A stretch of DNA of 64,000 bases from Deltaproteobacteria bacterium (GTDB lineage: Bacteria; Desulfobacterota; Desulfovibrionia; Desulfovibrionales; Desulfovibrionaceae): assembly GCA_031285295.1 (NCBI GenBank), contig JAITWK010000042.1, forward strand, positions 62,001 through 126,000, written 5' to 3'. Below, piece after piece: positions 62,018-64,000 of the stretch. The position numbers and the translations under genes were made by a program. A model generated the notes under the pieces. That model saw nothing but the letters and a program-made list of their open reading frames with translations. It ran no database searches and had not been told where the DNA came from. Position 1 is the first letter of the stretch; the number at the start of each line of letters is the position of its first letter.

Positions 62018-63190
62018 TCAGGCTCCACACAGCGCCATTTGGTTACTGCCAAAGGCTTTCAGCCATTCGATACAGCTTGCAAAACGCCCCGCGCTGTTAC
62101 GAGCGTCCGCAAAAGTTGGAATCAATCCTCGCCGGAGCTGGGCGTTCCACATGCCCCGCGCCGTTATTTTTGCAAATCTGTCTGACGGAACGCTCCAAAG
62201 CTCATGGCAGCGTTCAAATTCAGCCTCTACGAACGGAATTTCCGGTGTGTTTTCCTTGGAGGAATCCTGATTTGGTTTTGAGCTGGCCGGAAGAGGAGCG
62301 GCGCATCTGGAGGCTTCGGCAGCAGCCGCAAGGCGCTGATCACGCTGGACGCGCTGGGCTTCGGCCACCGCGAGAAAGTCCAGGGCATCTTGATACTGCT
62401 TGTCCTTGAGCCAGTTTTTCAGGTGAGTGACCCACCGGCCATCATTACGCTGCCATTTGTCATTATGCCGCTTCTCATGCTCGATGCAGGCCAGCAACTC
62501 GCCGATGAGCGGCAGCTCGTCATACATGCGCCGAAAAACGCCAAAGGCTTCGCGAAATTCTTTCTGAAAGTCTGGATGTTTGGGGTAGGCTTCGGAAAGC
62601 GCCGTGAAGTCGCTTTGAATCCGCGCAGAATCTTTTTGGATTTTTTGGGTTTTCTCCAAAGAAGAATTTGAAGAATCCCCCCCACCCGAATTGCGTGACC
62701 GGGGGGAGCGGTCAGAAGTGCCTTCCGAACGGGGGGTAAGGGGGGTATTTGTATTACTCTTATTCTTATTTATAGCGGACAAATTGTCGTGTGTTGTGCC
62801 GATATTGCTATTTTCAGAGGCATTTGCAGCGGTATTTTGCTGATTGGCTGAAATCTCACGCGACAATTTGTCGCCTATGATCCCGCACTTCACAGCCAGA
62901 GCCAAATAAGTATCGGGAATCACAAAGTAATACCGCTTGAATTTCCCTTCCTGTTTGACCCGTAGCAGCCCTTTGCCCTCAATCGCCTTAATGTACCGCT
63001 GGACACTTCTAACCGAGCAACTGCACAGTCTAGCCAGGCGCTCCTGGCCGACGAAGGTAAAATCATGATCACAGGCGTGCTTACCCATTTGCACATATAC
63101 AAGCTTGACCATGCCGGAAATTTCGGAAATTTCACCGGTAAATTCGAGGAGATTATAGAGTTTGTCTTTGGGGCAGTAAGTTCTCAGCAT
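62018..63190 (-). CDS. Winged-helix protein at the head of the transfer operon (replication or regulation)
   Basis: A 390-aa protein. The first 110 residues are a winged-helix DNA-binding domain: FVGQERLARLCSCSVRSVQRY with the recognition helix and KGLLRVKQEGKFKRYYFVIPD as wing. The middle has Asn/Ser/Gly-rich linkers, and the C terminus is helical (WNAQLRRGLIPTFADARNSAGRF). It resembles helix-turn-helix proteins of plasmids thought to act in replication or copy control; no catalytic motif is seen. GAGGGA lies before ATG 63190. It faces away from the predicted short RNA at 63286. Confidence 0.7.
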   Translation of the reverse strand: MLRTYCPKDKLYNLLEFTGEISEISGMVKLVYVQMGKHACDHDFTFVGQERLARLCSCSVRSVQRYIKAIEGKGLLRVKQEGKFKRYYFVIPDTYLALAVKCGIIGDKLSREISANQQNTAANASENSNIGTTHDNLSAINKNKSNTNTPLTPRSEGTSDRSPRSRNSGGGDSSNSSLEKTQKIQKDSARIQSDFTALSEAYPKHPDFQKEFREAFGVFRRMYDELPLIGELLACIEHEKRHNDKWQRNDGRWVTHLKNWLKDKQYQDALDFLAVAEAQRVQRDQRLAAAAEASRCAAPLPASSKPNQDSSKENTPEIPFVEAEFERCHELWSVPSDRFAKITARGMWNAQLRRGLIPTFADARNSAGRFASCIEWLKAFGSNQMALCGA

Positions 63191-63250
63191 GATTATTCCC
63201 TCTTTCGAGGCAGCCCTGAAAAAAGGACAAAAAAATAGACGGGTACTTTA

Positions 63251-63279
63251 TTGACATGAAGCCCCTATCTAGGTAATAT
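63251..63279 (+). promoter_or_regulatory. Consensus promoter overlapped by an operator-like dyad
   Basis: TTGACA (63251-63256), a 17-base spacer and TAATAT (63274-63279) fit the sigma-70 consensus almost perfectly. AGGTAATATGCCC (63271-63283) and GGGCATTTACCT (63298-63309) form a dyad that covers the -10 and the predicted start, as an operator would. Confidence 0.8.
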
Positions 63280-63285
63280 GCCCTC

Positions 63286-63354
63286 AGTTACTTTGTGGGG
63301 CATTTACCTGTCCTGTTTAACGCCTGAAGTTAGAGCTTCAGGCGTTAGTTTTTT
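63286..63354 (+). ncRNA. Predicted short RNA of about 69 nt
   Basis: Between the predicted start (about 63286, seven bases after the -10) and the end of the T-run at 63354 there is no open reading frame. The 3' half is an intrinsic terminator: TAACGCCTGAAG (63318-63329) and CTTCAGGCGTTA (63336-63347) around TTAGAG, followed by GTTTTTTC. Promoter and terminator belong to the same strand and are only about 70 bp apart, the usual plan of a small regulatory RNA. It is divergent from the winged-helix gene. Confidence 0.6.
63318..63354 (+). terminator. Intrinsic terminator
   Basis: A perfect 12-bp stem with a 6-base loop and six T residues, oriented for plus-strand transcripts. No plus-strand gene precedes it, which supports a short RNA ending here. 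Confidence 0.88.
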
Positions 63355-63425
63355 CTTGCGCTACTTCGTGGTTCGCTTGGCTCCTGCTAAGCAGTTAAGC
63401 GGTAGTGTTAAATTCCTCAGCCGAT

Positions 63426-63464
63426 AAGTTGTCTCAACCTCGCTCATCAGCGCCAGGGCGGTTA
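63426..63464 (+). repeat. Second copy of the 40-bp element
   Basis: Matches 55917-55956 at about 35 of 40 positions. Here it lies in the gap between the predicted short RNA and the 63495 gene. A small ACAGCCC/GGGCTGT hairpin (63473-63490) follows at once. Otherwise 63355-63494 shows no gene. Confidence 0.6.
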
Positions 63465-63494
63465 CTCCTGACGGACAGCCCAAGGGCTGTTTCG

Positions 63495-63725
63495 CTAAAA
63501 CCAAGGCGTCCCTATCAATGTTTCCATGCGCTCTTTATCTTCGGACTTGTGCCAGCATCCCTGAGTGAGTTTCTTCCAGAGATCATAGGCTCCATAGGCA
63601 AAGTGCCGAAAAACAATTGCCTGTGGCGCTTCACCGGCTTGGTCAGCCATCTCCATAAACATGGTTATACTTTCATAAGTTTTTTCTGTGATCTGCTTGT
63701 ATGTCCAACGTTTGTCCTTATTCAT
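63495..63725 (-). CDS. Unrecognised 76-aa element protein
   Basis: A small helical protein rich in aromatic and charged residues (KRWTYKQITEKTYESITMF, FAYGAYDLWKKLTQGCWH). No signal or TM. ATG 63725 forms an ATGA overlap with the stop of the gene to its right, so the two are probably co-translated. Function unknown. Confidence 0.55.
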   Translation of the reverse strand: MNKDKRWTYKQITEKTYESITMFMEMADQAGEAPQAIVFRHFAYGAYDLWKKLTQGCWHKSEDKERMETLIGTPWF

Positions 63726-64000
63726 TGCCAGCCGCCTTTACTGGCGCGTATTTCTGCCAGTTTTTCAGCAGATATTCCCAATTTGTCAGCATTGGTTAAA
63801 TTGACGGCCTGAAGTAATTCAGCCGTGGAAGAAAACCAGAAATCTACCAGGCGGGATAAAATCAGCCCCGGTTTTTCAAGTGGACCAGCCAGGCCGAAAA
63901 TCAGAATGCCGTCAGCTGCGGCCAGGGCCACTTCGCAAGCGGCATCCTGGCCAGCCGGTCCGAGGTAGATAAGCAGATCAACGCTGGTGCAGGCACTGGA
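63722..64000 (-). CDS. C-terminal part of a nucleoside-deoxyribosyltransferase-like protein (cut by the window edge)
   Basis: The frame is open to the right edge, so at least 92 residues are seen and the N terminus is missing. CTSVDLLIYLGPAGQDAACE followed by ALAAADGILIFGLAGPLEKPG resembles the strand-loop-helix of nucleoside 2-deoxyribosyltransferase-like or DUF4406 proteins, in which a conserved Asp and Glu lie in such a segment. The tail NLTNADKLGISAEKLAEIR recalls the end of the 56624 product. The family call is tentative. Confidence 0.42.
   Translation of the reverse strand, partial: SSACTSVDLLIYLGPAGQDAACEVALAAADGILIFGLAGPLEKPGLILSRLVDFWFSSTAELLQAVNLTNADKLGISAEKLAEIRASKGGWQ

Noticed and set aside
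63405-63812. Plus-strand 135-codon frame near the right end
   Set aside because: It crosses two minus-strand genes joined by an ATGA overlap and has no recognisable motif.

Overview
The window looks like the chromosome of a Gram-negative bacterium interrupted by a large conjugative element. The left third (about 1-23,100) is moderately GC-rich, tightly packed housekeeping sequence. A PilZ protein, a CorC-like CBS protein, Lnt, release factor 2 (prfB, with its programmed frameshift), a diguanylate cyclase, an FlhG/MinD-type ATPase and an HU protein lie in a row, followed by ComF, a Tim44-like protein, RNase J, FlgO-type lipoproteins and a chemotaxis receptor. Lnt, lipoproteins and outer-membrane proteins show a Gram-negative envelope. 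The gene order and families remind me of Desulfovibrionaceae; that is recollection and inference, not a database match.

At 16,559-18,845 the chromosome carries a small AT-rich cassette next to an intact tRNA-Ala(GGC). Two genes, an unrecognised coiled-coil protein and a zinc-ribbon plus DUF4145-like protein, sit between two copies of a 204-bp INVERTED repeat that differ at one position. Each copy contains the 3' half of the tRNA and its downstream flank. An ordinary tRNA-targeted insertion leaves direct repeats, so this is the most unusual structure of the chromosomal part.

From about 23,300 to the right edge is an integrative and conjugative element (ICE), cut off by the window. Its left end holds decayed parts of a related element (a traK-pilU hybrid ORF and diverged copies of two unknown genes), a tRNA-Arg(TCT)-like gene and a tyrosine recombinase. 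Next come a RP4-like oriT, a TraJ/MobC-type protein and a MOBP relaxase. From about 63,190 down to 28,661 almost everything is on the minus strand: a winged-helix protein, a TraM-like protein, TrbB-C-D-E-J-L-F-G-I in the Ti-plasmid order, the TraG coupling protein, TrbM, a fused ArdC/Toprim protein and a topoisomerase. This is followed by a complete R64-like thin type IV pilus locus (PilL, N, O, P, Q, R, S, a PilT-type ATPase, PilM, PilV, two collar-domain secreted proteins, PilT transglycosylase, PilU peptidase). The Trb apparatus would move DNA and the thin pilus would hold mating cells together.

Points that stand out in the ICE: a (GT)25 tract that fuses in frame to, and puts out of frame with its best ATG, a secreted collar-domain protein; three small plus-strand genes embedded in the minus-strand trb operon, one a lipoprotein exactly at the trbK (entry-exclusion) position; and a consensus promoter followed within about 70 bp by a strong terminator, predicting a short RNA upstream of the winged-helix gene. 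No rRNA gene or CRISPR array was seen.
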